Below are positions 1 through 14,634 of a stretch of 64,000 nucleotides of DNA, one piece after another. Location of the stretch: contig JBBPUQ010000003.1 in assembly GCA_038501195.1 (NCBI GenBank), forward strand, positions 3,626,501 through 3,690,500. Direction: 5' to 3'. The DNA is from Nemania diffusa (Eukaryota > Ascomycota > Sordariomycetes > Xylariales > Xylariaceae). The notes below the pieces were generated by a model that did not search any database, was not told the origin of the DNA, and was given only the letters and a program-made list of their open reading frames with translations. Position 1 is the first letter of the stretch. Every line of letters begins with the position of its first letter. The translations under genes were made by a program, and so were the position numbers.

Positions 1-3000
1 TTTGCTTTATATTAGTAGTTATATTTAACCTTTTTTTTTTATACAATAGTGTATTATTTATTAATATATAGAAAAAAAATTAAGCAAGTATATATTTTCA
101 AGCTTAAAATATTATTAGACTTTGTTATAAATAGTTTAAATAAATTTTTTGCTGTTTTCGTTATATAATATAATGCAGCTACTTTTTAAAAAATTATTAA
201 TAAATAAATTTCCCGATTAATTAATTTTGCAAAATGCTTTTTTAAAGAACTTTTTAAATATAATCAAGAAATTCTATATAATTTTAAGCTATTATATTCT
301 TTTTTTTATCTTTAAAAAAAAGTTTTTTAGCTAAATTATTTTAAAAATATATAAATTTTTAGCAATATTATAAACGCAAAAAGTTAATATAAATAAAAAC
401 TGCTTAGCTAAAAAAAGTTCCTTTATTAAACGATATCTGAAAAAATAAAACAAAATTTATTTATATATAGCAGTAAGTTATTACTTTTCTTTTTGCAACT
501 ATAAAATAAAATCTAGCTTTTAACGTTTATTACTATTATTATATCAGAAATATTTAAAATAGTACTTAAATATAGCCCAAGTAAAAATATTTTGATATTT
601 AAGTTATTGTTGATATAGTTTAGCAACTTCTTATAAAATATCTAAAACCTGCTTTTTAAAATAATACTCAAAATGCTATCAAACTACACTTTACTTTTCA
701 ATTATTTAATTATAGTTAATAGATTTAAAAAACTTTAATATTGCCTAATATATAACTTGTTTAACCTGTTAATATTGCTATATTATAATATTAATCTAGT
801 TTTTACAACAAAATTTTAAGTTTCTAAAAACTTATATAGCGTTAGTATTACATAATTAATAAAAATAGCAATATATTTGTTTTTAGTTATTATAAATATT
901 AACAAGCTTAATTTTTAAATTATTTAAAAGCTTTTTTAGTTTGCTATTTTAGTAATAGAAATATTTTATAAGCTTTAACAATATAGCGTTTAAAAAATAA
1001 ATGTTGTTAATAGTTTCGAACTTAATATTTCTTTCAATATTAATATTTAGCTATATAATAAAGTCTTTTTATATATTAACTAAACAGTTTAATTATATAT
1101 AATTAAATAGTAACTAAGCTTTATTTAATTTTAGAAATAATATTATATAAAATATTTCTTTATTAAAATATATAAAGTATATTTTTCTAAAGCTATCGAA
1201 TAAAAAAAAAGTGCAAATAATTAATAAGTTAATATTGTCAAGTTTTTAAAAATGCATATTCTCAGCTATTATAAACCCGTTTATAAAGCAGTTATAGCCC
1301 AACCTACAAAAAATATACTAAAAGTATTAAATAGTTAATTAAATACTTGAAAATGTATACTATATCGAAAAAAATTATATACTAATAAATAATATATAGC
1401 TTATAACAGAAATTCCTAATATATTTTATACAAAAAAAAAAAGTTAAATAAAAAACTAGTTAAATATAATATATATACTTTTTTAAAAATACTATAATTA
1501 TAACATAGTTTAATAACTTTTATAAATAAATTAAATATTAATTTAATTAAATAATAAGTAGTTTATTTATAATCGACTTTAATAAATAAAAATATCTATA
1601 GTTAATAATAAAAATCAATAGTTTTTTAACACAAACAAAAAAAATTAACAAATAAATCTCTATATATAATATTTAGCTAAATTAAAAATATAAATTTTAC
1701 TTTTAATATTGATATATTGTTAATAAATTTAGCTTTTATGCTTTTACTATAAAAAATACCTTTTTGCAGTATTAAATCTTTACTTTGTTCTGTACTTTTT
1801 TAGAAATTTAGTAATGTTAGCACTATTTGAAACATTAAATAAAACACAAATATTTAAATCATTAGAAAAAGTGTTCTAAAATAAGCTTTAGCGCTATTTA
1901 CAACTTGTTGTAGCTTTATAAATTTAAATATAAGCTTTTATTTTCTAAGAAAAAAAGCCATATTTACTATTATAAACAATGCTTGCGCAGAAATAACGAA
2001 AAATTCTTTTTTATATACGATTTATTTAGCAGCTAAATAAAGTATTTTGTTTGCAAAAACAAAAGTTTTAAAAATAAAGCTATTGAGCGTTATTTTTAAT
2101 AATACTGTTTTAAAAAACTACAATGTTTGACTTATAAACAAATTAACTTTTAAAACATATACTATTTTAAAAATTACATAATTATATATTTAATACTATA
2201 TAAAAATATACTTACTAGTTTATTGTTTAAAAAATTTATTTGCTTAATATATAATATAAACTTTTATATAAAATCTGTATTTAAATACTACTTACTACTT
2301 TATTTTACTATAAAAACTTTGTTATAAAAGTTTTTTATTAACTATTACTTACTAGATCTATTAAAAAGATTATATATAGTATTTTATAAAGCTTTTAAGT
2401 TATTACTTAAAAAGTTTTATCTATAAAATAACTAAGAAGCTATAGAATTTTACTGCTATATAACTTTTAATAAACCTCTTTTTTTTTTAGCAATATTTAT
2501 GCCTACTTAATAAAACTAGCTTGCTTTATTTATATATAATAAATAAAAGTTAGCAAAAAAAACAGTAAAAACTATCGATTTATTACTAACTAAAATATAT
2601 TTAATCTTTTTTTTTATTATTACTTTAAACAATGCTAATATTTTTATAATATTTATTAAATAAAAACTAATCAATATTTAAAAAACAAAATAGAAATAGC
2701 AGTATATTATTTATCCTAAAGCTATATTTATATATATAACTTAATATAAACAGAAAAATATCAAACTATGCTTTTTCTAATATAAAACCTGAAAGTATAT
2801 ATTAATGTAACTTAAATATATAGCTTTATCTTTTGCTTTTATAGCTACAACATAAACAAAAAAACTATATAATTTTATTATAAATTTAACTAGTACAAAC
2901 TTATATATTTATATCAGTGCATATAGTATAACAAACTAACAATTTCTTTTTTTCGCTAAGTTTTAAAAAATAAAAAAAATGTATAAAAAGAACTTCTTTA

Positions 3001-3075
3001 TATAATATCAAGCTATATATCTATTTTTTTAAAAAAACAACAGTTTATAAATATTTTAAAATATAAATACTATAC
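1..3075. other. RIP-degraded AT-rich DNA, origin not recognised
   Basis: No gene can be supported here. The DNA is AT-rich with frequent stops in all frames, but it keeps more G and C (for example near 1,260-1,310 and 1,975-2,000) than the arms that follow. I read parts of both strands looking for reverse transcriptase or transposase signatures and found nothing I could defend. It is probably an old, RIP-mutated transposon remnant that continues past the left edge of the window. This is inference from composition only. Confidence 0.5.
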
Positions 3076-3161
3076 TTAAAAATAAAGTATATAGTATAAA
3101 CTATTAGCTAAAATTTTTAAGCTATTATTTAATAATAATAAAAAGTTTTTTAGTAAAAACT

Positions 3162-3430
3162 TTGACTTTAAAAAGTTTAATTTCGACAACTTTAACAACA
3201 AAGACTTTAACAATAAAAATTTTAATAACAAAAAGTTTAATAACAAAAAATTTAACAATAAAAAGTTTAATAAAAAAAGATTTAATAAAAAAAGATTTAA
3301 TAAAAAAAGATTTAATGAAAAAAAATCTAATAAAGAAAAATTTAATAAAAAAAGATCTAATAAAAAAAGATCTAATAAAAAAAAATCTAATAAAGAAAAA
3401 TTTAATAAAAAAAAATCTACTTAAAAGATT
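3162..3430 (+). repeat. 15-bp minisatellite, unit close to TTTAATAAAAAAAGA
   Basis: A 15-bp unit is repeated about 17 times with small variants. The first third is more diverged and the units after about 3,260 are nearly uniform. Because the unit is a multiple of three and lacks an in-frame stop, it produces an apparent 95-residue frame of five-residue repeats (L-I-K-K-D/N). I treat that frame as a by-product of the repeat: it has no non-repetitive domain and nothing recognisable around it. A real repetitive protein that has been RIP-mutated cannot be fully excluded. Confidence 0.85.
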
Positions 3431-3630
3431 TAAAAGAACAAGCAGTTAAACTACTCGCTAAACTATATATTTATAGCTATGCTATAAGCACACAAACAAA
3501 TAACTAGCTATTAGTTTTAAGTTTTAGCTACTTTTTTTATTATTTAAATATTTAGCTTAGTTATATCTATTAAGCTTTTTTATATATTATATAACTAAGT
3601 ATATAAAAGTTATTATATTTTTAAATAAAC

Positions 3631-3800
3631 TATTTATATTTTTAAACAAAAATATAAAATAAAATAAAAATATAAGCTTTTTTACTTATTTATATTTATA
3701 TTTATTTATATTTACATTTATTTACATTTATTTATATTTATTTTCTAAGCAGACCGCTTATATATTTTTGAACAAAAATATAAAATGAAGTAAAAACTAG
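3631..3800. repeat. 12-bp A/T array between two direct repeats of about 40 bp
   Basis: Two similar segments near 3,631-3,672 and 3,757-3,800 share a core AACAAAAATATAAAAT followed by an A-rich stretch. Between them (about 3,683-3,741) is a run of units close to TTTATATTTA and TTTACATTTA. The repeat lies just outside arm A. The rest of 3,431-3,929 shows nothing else recognisable. Confidence 0.6.
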
Positions 3801-3929
3801 CAATAGCAAAGCTTTTAAAACAACTAAACTTTTAAAAACTAGCGAAACTAGCTAAATATATTTAAAAATTCATTATTTATATAAAAAAATTAAAAAATCA
3901 ACATATTTTTACTCACTGCTTTTATGTTT

Positions 3930-4045
3930 TTAAAAACTTGATTTTTTATTTTTAACAATGTTTTAGCTTTAAAAATATATTACAAAAATTTGTTATAAAA
4001 GTTTATTTTTATAAAAAGTTTTAAACAAAAGTTTATTATAAAAGT
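3930..4045 (+). repeat. Outer terminal inverted repeat of arm A
   Basis: It begins TTAAAAACTTG (3,930-3,940) and continues with a T-rich stretch, then repeated motifs of the form TTACAAAAATTTG / TTATAAAAGTTTA. It matches the reverse complement of 61,250-61,361 closely over more than 300 bp. It matches the inner termini near 29,570-29,790 over about 70-100 bp. The short repeats just inside the end resemble the subterminal transposase-binding repeats of DNA transposons; that role is inference. Confidence 0.7.
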
Positions 4046-6284
4046 TTATTTTATTATAAAAAGTTTATTTTACTATAAAGCTATTTTAAGTTTTAAATAA
4101 TATTTAAAACTAAATTTACTGTTTAATATTTTTATTTTTTTAATATATAGTTTTATATTTAAAAACTTTAATTAAACTAAAGTTGTTTTAAAAAAAACTT
4201 AAGCTTTTTTTTATATTAAAAAAGTTTTTTTTTATATTAAGCTTTTTTTTTATTTATATATTTAGCTTATATATATAATTTATTATTTTATTAATAAAAT
4301 AATTAATATTTAATTAATGTTTTAATTAATTTATATTAAAACTATATATTAGCTAAATTTAGCAATAATATATATATATTGCTTTTTTAACTTTTGTTAT
4401 TATATTTATAAAAAGTTTTAAAATATTATATTTTATTAATTAATATATTTTGTTAAAAGCTATTTTTAAATTAAACAAAATAAAAGTTTTATAAAAATAT
4501 TAAATTATAAATTAAAATATATTAAGTTTTATAAATATAAGCTTTATATATATATTAAATATTACATTATTATTTTTTAATTTAAAAAAATTAGCTTTTA
4601 TAAATAAAAATAACTATTTGTTAGTTTATTTATTTATTTTAAACAATTTAATAGCTTTATTAAATTTTATATTTTTAATAAATATTAAAACTAATAACTT
4701 ATTTATTAAAAAGTTATATAAATTAATTATTATTTAAATAGCTGTTATTTTTTTATTAGTTAATTTATAATAAATAATATTATTAAAGCTAATAATATTA
4801 ATTATTTATATATTAAAAGTTTTTTAAATATGTTATTAATTTATAGTTTTAAATATAATTTAATAATATATTTAAATATTAAATAATATTATAACAAAAA
4901 AATAGTTTAAATTATAATATATTATTTAATTTTACAATATATTAAAAAAGTTATATAATTTTAATTAAATTAAATGCTAAAACTATAAACTAGCTATATT
5001 AAATAAAATAAACAATTTAATTATTTTTATTTTTTTGTTTTTAATTTTATATTTTTTTTTTATAATAGTATAATATATTTTGTTATAAAATTTAATTATT
5101 TATTATTTAAAAATATTATATTTGCTTTTTTATAGTTTTTTATTTAATATTAAATTTTATAAATAAAACATTTATATTTAAAAATTTTTAATATTATTTT
5201 AATATTATATTATTTTTTAAAACATTTTTATAATTGTTTTAGTTAAATTTTTTGTTTAATTTAATATATTAGTAACTTTTATAACAAATAAAAAATATAT
5301 TTTATTATTTTTTAATAAGTTTATAATTTTAAAAAAAATAAAAATTGTTATTTTTATAGTTTAAATATTTTAAATTTAAAAAATATAAATTTAAAATATT
5401 AAATATTTTTAATTTTAATAGTTTATTTTTAATAAAAAAACAAATATATTTTTATTAAAACAACAAATAAACAACTAAAAAGTTTTTATATTATTAATAG
5501 TAATATATTAAAACTAATAAAAAATATATTTAATAAATATTAAATAAAAAAATAATAATAATATTAAATTTAATAAATTATTATATTAAAATTAATATTA
5601 AAAAAGTAAATATTTAAAGTTATAGTTAAAACTAAATGTTAAAACTATTAAAAAAATAATAAAAACTTTAAAACTTAATATAATTAAATAAATTTAAAAA
5701 TATATTAAATAAATTAATAAATTTTTTAATTTTAATAAAACTATTTTATTATAATAAAACAAAATATATTTATATATTAAAAACTATTTATTATATATTT
5801 CAATTTTTATATTTTATTAAAATTGCTTTATTTATATATTATAAAAATAATAAAAATTGTTATAAAAAATTTACAAAATATTGTAAATATTAAAAAATAT
5901 ATATATTTAGTTTAATATAAATTTATTAATAATAATTATAAATTATAATTTATTATTTTATTAAAAAAAAAGTTTATTTTTTTTTAAACTTTTATATAAT
6001 ATAAATATAAAGTTTTAAATTAATATAGTTATATATAAAATAGTATTTTTTTGTTAATATTATTTATATTTGTTTTAAACAGTTTAAATAATTAAATAAT
6101 TTAATAATATAACTAATTAATATTAAATAAAAATTTATATAAAACTATTTAAAAGTAATTGTTTTAAAAATATTAAAAATATTATTAATAAATTATATAA
6201 TTAATTTTTAATTTAAAAACTTTTTTTTAAAATAAATATTTTAATATATAAAAAAAATAAATTTTAAAAATTAATAAATAAAAA
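4046..6284. other. Arm A interior, no readable gene
   Basis: Extremely AT-rich DNA with stops in every frame. It is mirrored in arm B at about 59,005-61,245. I see no domain, tRNA or terminator. It is the RIP-erased interior of the giant element. Confidence 0.6.
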
Positions 6285-6620
6285 CTTTAATATAAAAATT
6301 AATTTAAATTTAAAAAAAAAGTTAAATTTAAATTTAAAAATAAAAATTAATTCAAATTTAAAAAAAAAGTTAAATTTAAACTAAAAAATAAAAATTAATT
6401 TAAATTTAAATATAAAATAAGTTTTAATTTTAATAAAAAAAATCAGTTTAAACTTAAAAATAAAAATTAGTTTAAACTTAAAAAAAAAATTAAATTTAAA
6501 CTAAAAAATAAAAATTAATTTAAATTTAAATATAAAACAAGTTTTAACTTTAATAAAAAAAACTAGTTTAAATTAAAAAATAAAAATTAGTTTTAATTTA
6601 AAAAAAAATTGCTGTAAAAA
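6285..6620. repeat. Tandem array of AATTTAAATTTAAAAA-type units in arm A
   Basis: Units containing AAAAATTAATTTAAATTT followed by an A-run and AAATTTAAA recur at intervals of roughly 55-60 bp, grouped into larger units of about 120 bp. The mirrored array in arm B is at about 58,670-59,005. The position, about 2.4 kb inside the outer end of both arms, is conserved, so the array belongs to the element and predates the duplication. Confidence 0.75.
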
Positions 6621-6895
6621 TATTTAGTTTAAATTTAAAAAACAAAACAAAAATAATATTTATATATAAAAATACTTTTAAAAAAAAAAAAATAGCTTTA
6701 ATAAGTTTTTTTATTAATAATAATTTTAAAAGTTTTTAATATAACTTTAAAAAAAATATTATAAATATAATTTTATTTTTATAATTTTATAGTTTTAAAA
6801 ATATATATATATTATTATAAAGTTTATTTTTTATATAAATATTATTAATAGTTTAATTTATATAGTTATAAAAACTAACAAAATTTAATTAATTA

Positions 6896-6900
6896 AAATA
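6896..6900. other. Empty target site for Copia-2 in arm A
   Basis: The bases AAAAT at 6,896-6,900 sit where arm B carries the Copia-2 insertion with its duplicated GTTTT (AAAAC on the other strand). Flanks match on both sides: TTAATTAATT precedes and ATTATATAAAATTAAT follows, as in arm B. Arm A therefore preserves the pre-insertion site. Confidence 0.8.
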
Positions 6901-9900
6901 TTATATAAAATTAATATTTAAAACTTTTATATTTTTATTTTATTTAAAAATTAAATTTAAATATATAATATTTAAATTATTTTTATTTATATAATATTAA
7001 TTATATTATAATAACAAAATATAAAAATATATATTTTAAATAATAAAAAAAATAATATTAATTTAAATATTTTTTTTATATAATTTTAATTAAGTTTAAA
7101 AAAATTATATTTATTTTTTAAACTTTTTTAATATTAAAATTAAAATTTAAATATTAAAATTATTTATATTTAAATAAAATTTATTTAATAATAAAAAACT
7201 TAAATATAAACTTATAAAAATATAAAAGTTTTAATTTAAAATATATTTTATATAATAAACATTTAAAATTTTTTACTTTTTAAATTTTATAAAAACAAAG
7301 TTTAAAATTAAAACAATTAAACTTTTAATATTTATTAAAAATTAATTATATAATAATAATAAAAAATTTAAATATATGTTTTTAATAATAAAAAAATTAT
7401 ATATAATAGTTTAAAACTTTAAAATAAATAAATTTTTAAAAATATTATATTTAATAATTAAAATTGCTAGTTTTATAATAAAAACTATTTTTTTTTATAA
7501 TTTAAAGCTTAAATAAAAAAAAATATTTTAATATTTTTAAAATAATTAGTTTTAAATTATATAATTTAATATAATAGTTTTATTATTTTTTTATTAATTA
7601 AATTTATATTATTTAAATTTTTAGTTTAAATTTAATATTTAAAAATAGTTTTAATAAAACTAGTTTTAAAAATATTATTAATTATTTAGTTTATATTATT
7701 TAAATAATTTTATAAAATAATAATATAACAGTTATTATTTATTATATAAAAAATAATTAAACTGTTTATTATATTAATTTAAAAATATTATAAAATTTAT
7801 AATTTATATATAATATATTTTGTTTTAAAAACTTTAACTATTTTATTATTAATTAATAAGTTTTTTTTAATATTTTTTAGTTTAATTTATATTTAGTTTT
7901 TTTTTAAAAAGTTTTTAAAAATAAATTTAAATAAAACTATTATTTTAATAAATATTTAAAAAATATAAAAAATTTATATTAATAAATAATAAATAATTAT
8001 ATTATATTTTAAATTAAAAATATAATAATTAATTAAAATAAAAAAAAAAAAATAAAAAAAAATAAATAATAAAAAAACAGCTTTTATAATAAGTTATATA
8101 TTTTAAATATTTATATATTATTTTTATTTATATATTAAAACAGCTATATATATTAAATATAATATTTAAATATTATAACATTTTATAATATTTTAAAAAT
8201 TTTTTGCTATATTTAATATATTATTTTTAAATAGCTATATATATTAAATAGCTATATATATTAAATAAAAATAATATTTTTATTATTAAACAAAAAACTT
8301 AAATATTATTAAGCTATATATTTTTTTATATTTTATTAACGCTTAATTTTTTATATTATATTTAATATATTATATAAAATATTTATTAATTTTTAACTAT
8401 TTATATTAATTTTTTAAAAATTTAATTTGTTTTTAAATAAAGTTTTTTTTTTTATTATAAAAGCTTTTGTTTATTTGTTATATTTAGTTTATATTATAAC
8501 AATATTTTTATATATATTAAATATATAATTTATTATATTATAAATTAAAAATTAAATAGCTATATTATTAATATTAATAATTTAGTTTTAAAGTTTAAAC
8601 TATTAAAATAAATAATTAAATATTAAAAAACTATTAAAAATAATAAACTTAATAAAATAACAAATATAATTTTTAAAAGTTAAATTTAATAAAATATAAA
8701 TAAAATTATAACTAATTATAAACTTTATAATTTTTAATTTAAAGTTAATTTTTTATAAAAATATAGCAATTTTATTATTAAAATTTATAAAAATTAATAA
8801 AAATAATTTATTTAAAATAAAATTTATTAGTTTATTTTTTAGTTTTAATATTTAATTTATAATTATTAATATAAATATATTAATATATTTATATTTAAAT
8901 TAAATTTAATTAATAATATAATAACAAGTATTTTTATTATATTATATTTTAAATAATTAACTAGTTTTTTTTATAATTATATTTAAAGTAACAATTTTTT
9001 TATATTAAATATTAAATAAATATTAAAAACAAATATAACTAGTTTTTAAAATAAATTAAATAATTTTTATTATTTTTTAATAGTTATTTTTAATATAAAA
9101 AAATATAAAGTTTAAAACAATTATATAAATTAATTATAAAATATTTATAAAAAAAGCTAAATTATTATAAAAAAAAAAAAATATTAATAACTAATATATA
9201 TTATTATTATTAAAAAAGCTTAAAAATATAATATTTAAATATAACTTTTTATTTATTATAAAATTTAATATAATTTAATATATTAAATTAAATAAATATA
9301 TTTATATAATTATATAATAATTAATTAAATAAACATTAAAAAAAAAAAAAACTTTAAAACTTAGTTAAATTATATTATAAAAAAAGTTTAATATTATAAC
9401 TAAAAAGCTAATACTATAACTAAAAGTTAATATATTTTATTTTATTAAATTAATATTATATTTAAAATTTTATAATTAATATTTATATAATTTATTTATT
9501 AAATTTTTTTGTTAAATTTATTTATTAATTAATATTTTTAATTTGTTAAAAATAATAAATAAACATTTTAAAAAAATATAATAAATAAAATATAAATATA
9601 AAAAATAAACAAAAAAAAAAAAAATATATATATAATATAAAAAATTTTATTAACTATTATATTGTTTATTATTAAAATAATTTAATATTAATTATATATT
9701 AAACTTTTATAAATATATATTTATAATTATTAGTTTATAATTTATTATTAAAAATATAAAATTATAATTTAATAAAAAAAGCAGATATTATATTTATAAC
9801 TATTAAAAAATTTAATATAGTATATATATTTTATAAAATATATATATTTTTATTATAACTAATATAATAATTTATTATAATTTTTTTTTTATTTAGTTTT

Positions 9901-12900
9901 TTATTTAAAATTAAAATTTAATATTTTTTTTTTTTTATATAATATTTAGTTATATTTATTTTTAAATTAAAAAAATATTAAAATAATAATTATATTATTT
10001 AATAAATTTATATTTACTATTAATATTTTATTTATTATAAAATAAAAATATATATTTTTATAAGCTTTATAAATTATTTTTATAAAAGTTTTTTATTATA
10101 ACTTAAAATAAAAATATAAATTTATATTTAAATTTTAAACTAATAAAATAATATTGTTATAAATATAATAAAAATAAACTTTTATTATAAAATATATTAT
10201 ATTAATAAAAATTATAATAAATATATTAAAATTAAATATTTATTATTAAAAATTAATTATTACAAATAGTTTAAAATAAATATAACAATAATAACAATTA
10301 AAATAATAATTAAATTAAAAATAAATAAATATATTATAATAACTAATAAAATAATAATAATAATATTATAATAAAATAAAAATAAAATAATATTTTTATT
10401 AAAATAATAATAAAAAAACTTATAATTTTAAAATAATAATAAAAAAAATAATATAAATAGTTTATATTTTTAAATATACTTTAATTAAATTAATAATAAA
10501 AATATATAATATAGTTTTAAAATTAAATTAAAAGTTTTTTTATTAAAGTTATAAAATTAAATTAAAAAGTTTTTTTAATTTAATATAATATATAAAAACT
10601 ATTTTATTTTTTAAAGCTATTAATTTATTATTTTATATTTTTTTTAATATTTATAACATTTAAATATTAAATTAATTTTTTTAATTTTTTATTTTTAATA
10701 TTTTTTTATATAAACTATTATTAATAATATTAACTATAAATATTAAATATATATTTAATATTATAATATTTTAATTATTTAATTTATTTTAAACTTTAGT
10801 TTTTAATAAATAAATTTTGTATTTATAACTAGTTAAATTATTATTAATTTAGCTTTTTTGATTTATTAACTATTATAACTTTTTAAAAAAATATGTTTTA
10901 TTTTAAACAATAGCTTTAAATTAACTGCTTTTATTTTATAATATAGCTAATAATAAAAATATAAGTTAATTATTTATAAAATTAAATATAATAAATTAAA
11001 AAATATATATTATTTTTATAATTATTTTAAATATTTTTTTAAACTTATTATTGTTTTAATATAACTAAAACTAAACTTTTATTTAATTAAACTATATTAT
11101 TTTATATTTATTTTATATTATTTTAGTTTTAATTACTTTTTTTTTAATAAGTTAGTTTAATTTAAAATAAAAGCTATTTTTTATTTTAATAATAATTATA
11201 TAGCAATATTTATTATTATAGTTTAGTTTATATATTTAAAGCAATAATTAATTTATAAACTATATTTTAATAAATTATATTTAAGTTTTAATAAAAATTA
11301 ATTAAACTAACTTTTTAATTTTATATTTTAAACTAAATTAAATTTTAATAATAATTAAAACAAAAAGCTATTTATATATTATTTATAATATTATTTATTA
11401 GTTTTAATATTATAACAAAATAAAAAATAATTACTAAAGTTTATTTATATTAAAAAAATTAAAAAAATATATTATTATAGCAAGATTTTATAATAAAGTT
11501 TTTTAATAAAATTGAACTTTAAATAAAAATTTAAAAAATAAACTATTTAATAACTAAAACAAATATTTATAAAATATAAAAAAAGCTAAACAATTACTAT
11601 AAAAAAAAACAAACAATTGTTTTATTTATATAAATTGCTTTATTTTTATTTAATAATAATAATATAAATGTTTTAAATTAACAATGTTTTAAATATTTTA
11701 TAAAATATAGTTTATATTTTTATATATATAAACATTTAAAACTATTTAATATTAAAAAATAATATAGTTTTTATAGTAATAATATAGTTTATTAAATAAT
11801 ATTTAATTAATTAAACTAAAAGTTTATAATATTATAAATAAATTATAAAACTATTTTAATTAATTAAATTAAAATATTTTATAATTTATTTATAATTTTT
11901 TTTTTATATTATAATATTATAAAATATTATTTTTTTAACCTTTTTATTTAATTTTTTTTAAGTTTTTTTAACTTTTTAGTTATATATTAGTTTTATATTA
12001 ATATATTAAATATTAAAACAATATTTTAGTTAATTAAATTAAAATATTTTATAATTTGTTTATAACTTTTTTGCTATGTTATAATAATTATAAAATATTA
12101 TTTTTTTAAACTTTTTATTTAGTTTTTTTTTAATTTGTTTAATTTTTTAAAAACTAAAATAATTTTATATATATAATTATATACTAGTTTTATATTAATA
12201 TATTAAATACTAAAACAATTAATAAAAATTTATATTTAAAAGTTTATAAATATTATTTTATATTAAAATATATATATAATTATATATTAGTTTTATATTA
12301 ATATATTAAATATTAAAATAGCTAATAAAGCTTTATATATAAATTAATAAAAACTAATATTTAAAAGTTTATAAATTTGTTATAAAAAAAAAAAAGTATT
12401 ATTAATTAATATATATTATTAATAAAAATAATAATTATTAAATTTACAATTTATAAAGTTTTAACTAAAACTAAACTAACAAAATAAAATAAATTAATAT
12501 ATTAAAAGTTTTTTAAATTATATAATATATTAATTAATTAAGCTATATATATTTAAATTAAAAAAAGCAGTTTATATTTATTATATTTGTTTTAACGTTT
12601 ATTTTTTTTTTATAAATTTATATAGTAAAAAATAAAAAGCAAACAATAAAACAATAATATTTGTTTATTTAATTAATACAAGTAGTTTTTATTATTTAAA
12701 GCTTTATAAAAAACAAAAAATGTTATATTATAATTTATTATTTAAAATTTTAACTAGTAGTAATAATATAAATTTAAATAAATAATATATTATAATATAT
12801 TTATATTTAATTTATTTTTTTATATAATATAATAATAAACTATAAATTATAACTTTTTTTTTAATATAAAATAGTTATAATAAATAAACTATAAGTTTTA

Positions 12901-13831
12901 ATAGTTTTTTTATAACTTAAACTGCTATTTTAAAATATAAAAATATATTAGTAATAAATTAAAAAAACTAAAAACAAAAAAACTTTAAATAATATTTATA
13001 TTATAAGTTTTAAACAAAAATTGTTACTAGCTTAATTATTATTACTTTTTATATTATTTAAAATAGCTAATAAAATATATTTAATTTATTATTATTTTTA
13101 AAATAATTAAATAATATTAAATTAATTTTATTATTAAAAGTTAAAAAAATTATTTATATTATTTAATATATTTTATATTTTATTTTTAAAGTAAAAATAT
13201 TTAATATTATAATTTAGTAATAATAAATAAAAAAAAAACATAATAAAAAAGCAATAAGCTTTAATAAAAAAAGTTAGTTATTTTTTAGTTACTTTTTTTT
13301 TAATATTAATTATTTTTTATAATATAGCTTTTTTTTTAAAAATGTTATTATTTTTATTTATTTAGTTATATATTTTATTTTTTTTATTTTTAACTATTAA
13401 AATAAATATATAAATTTAAAAATATTATAAATTAAACTGTTAATATATATATAATATAATAATTAAAAATATTTTTTATAGTTTAAATTTTATAAAAGTA
13501 GCTAATTTACTGCAATATATTTAAAAATAATATAAATAAAACAAATATAACAAAATATTAACATTTGTTATTTAAATATAACTATTAGCTTTAGTTTTTA
13601 AAAGCTATATTAATAAAACTTAATTGTTAAATATAATAGTAATTAATATTAATATTAATATTAATACTTTTTTTAGCATATTTTTATTTCTGCTAAATTT
13701 TTAAATATTAAAAATATTTATAATTTATATAGTAATACTGTTAGTATTATTAATACTTTTTTTAAACTTAAAATAAATAATTTATATAAAAAATTTATAT
13801 AATATAAACTATTTAAAAGTTAAAAAACTTT
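6901..13831. other. Arm A interior, no readable gene
   Basis: About 7 kb of heavily RIP-mutated DNA, mirrored in arm B at about 45,520-52,470. Homopolymer-rich patches (for example 8,038-8,080) have counterparts in the other arm. No reading frame of useful length, RNA gene or domain can be supported. This is presumably part of the erased coding region of the giant element. Confidence 0.6.
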
Positions 13832-13836
13832 TAAAA
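13832..13836. repeat. Target-site duplication TAAAA, left of Copia-1a
   Basis: TAAAA directly precedes the TG that opens the left LTR. The identical TAAAA follows the right LTR at 21,937-21,941. The uninterrupted site in arm B is TTTTA at 45,515-45,519. Confidence 0.9.
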
Positions 13837-14102
13837 TGTTAAATAGGCTATATATATATAATAGTATATATAAGTTATATATAAATAAAATATAAAGCTA
13901 GTTGTATTATGTTTATATTAATAATTAAATTTAAAAGGAGTTTTTTTGTATAGCTGAAGATTTTATTATAAATGAAATTTCTGTTAACATATAAAGTAAA
14001 TGTTTGCTTATGTAACTATATATTTGTTTATATAACTGTAGTACAAATACTACAGTATATAAACTACAATATATAGTTATAACTAATACTAATATTTTAA
14101 TA
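13837..14102 (-). repeat. 3' LTR of Copia-1a (266 bp)
   Basis: It opens TGTTAAATA and closes ...TTTTAATA, where the original terminal CA has become TA. It aligns end to end with 21,671-21,936. Differences are overwhelmingly C/T or G/A, and this copy is the more mutated of the two. Confidence 0.9.
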
Positions 14103-14120
14103 TTAGTTTTTTTTTTTTTT
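14103..14120 (-). promoter_or_regulatory. Polypurine tract of Copia-1a
   Basis: Read on the minus strand this is a run of 14 A followed by CTAA, directly against the 3' LTR. Copia-1b has the same A14 plus CTAG at 38,743-38,760. In this family the tract primes plus-strand DNA synthesis. It fixes the element orientation, in agreement with the direction of pol. Confidence 0.75.
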
Positions 14121-14634
14121 AGTTATAACTAAGTGTTATATAAAAACAAAAAAATAAAAAACAAAAAAACAACATGTTTTATAGTAGCTTAGTTTTATTA
14201 TATAATAAGTTGATTGTTTTATAGCTATATATAAATAGCATAGTTTAATTATTTGCTATATTAACTTAGTTTATATATTATATAATATTTTTGATTAATT
14301 GAAATAATAAGTTATTGTTTATTAAATTATTAGCTATAGTTAGTTTATTAAAAATAACTTTTTTATATAGCAATAATGTTTGTAATAAATTATTAATAGT
14401 TAATTTAATAAGCTTTATATAGTTAATTAATTAGTAGTTATTTGTTGATTTGTTTATTTAATAAATAACTGCTATATAAAAAAAAAAAAATATTAAATAT
14501 TATACAAAAAAAATAAACGATATTAATTGAAATGTTAGTTTATATAGCATAAAATTTTAAATATAAATATTTAGCTAATTTTTATTTGTTTTTGTTTTTT
14601 TTTTTTTGTTTTTTTTTTATATGTTTGTTTGCTT

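Noticed and set aside
3911..3930. CACTG before the outer end of arm A as a CACTA-type transposon terminus
   Set aside because: The other three ends do not carry it, so it is probably chance.
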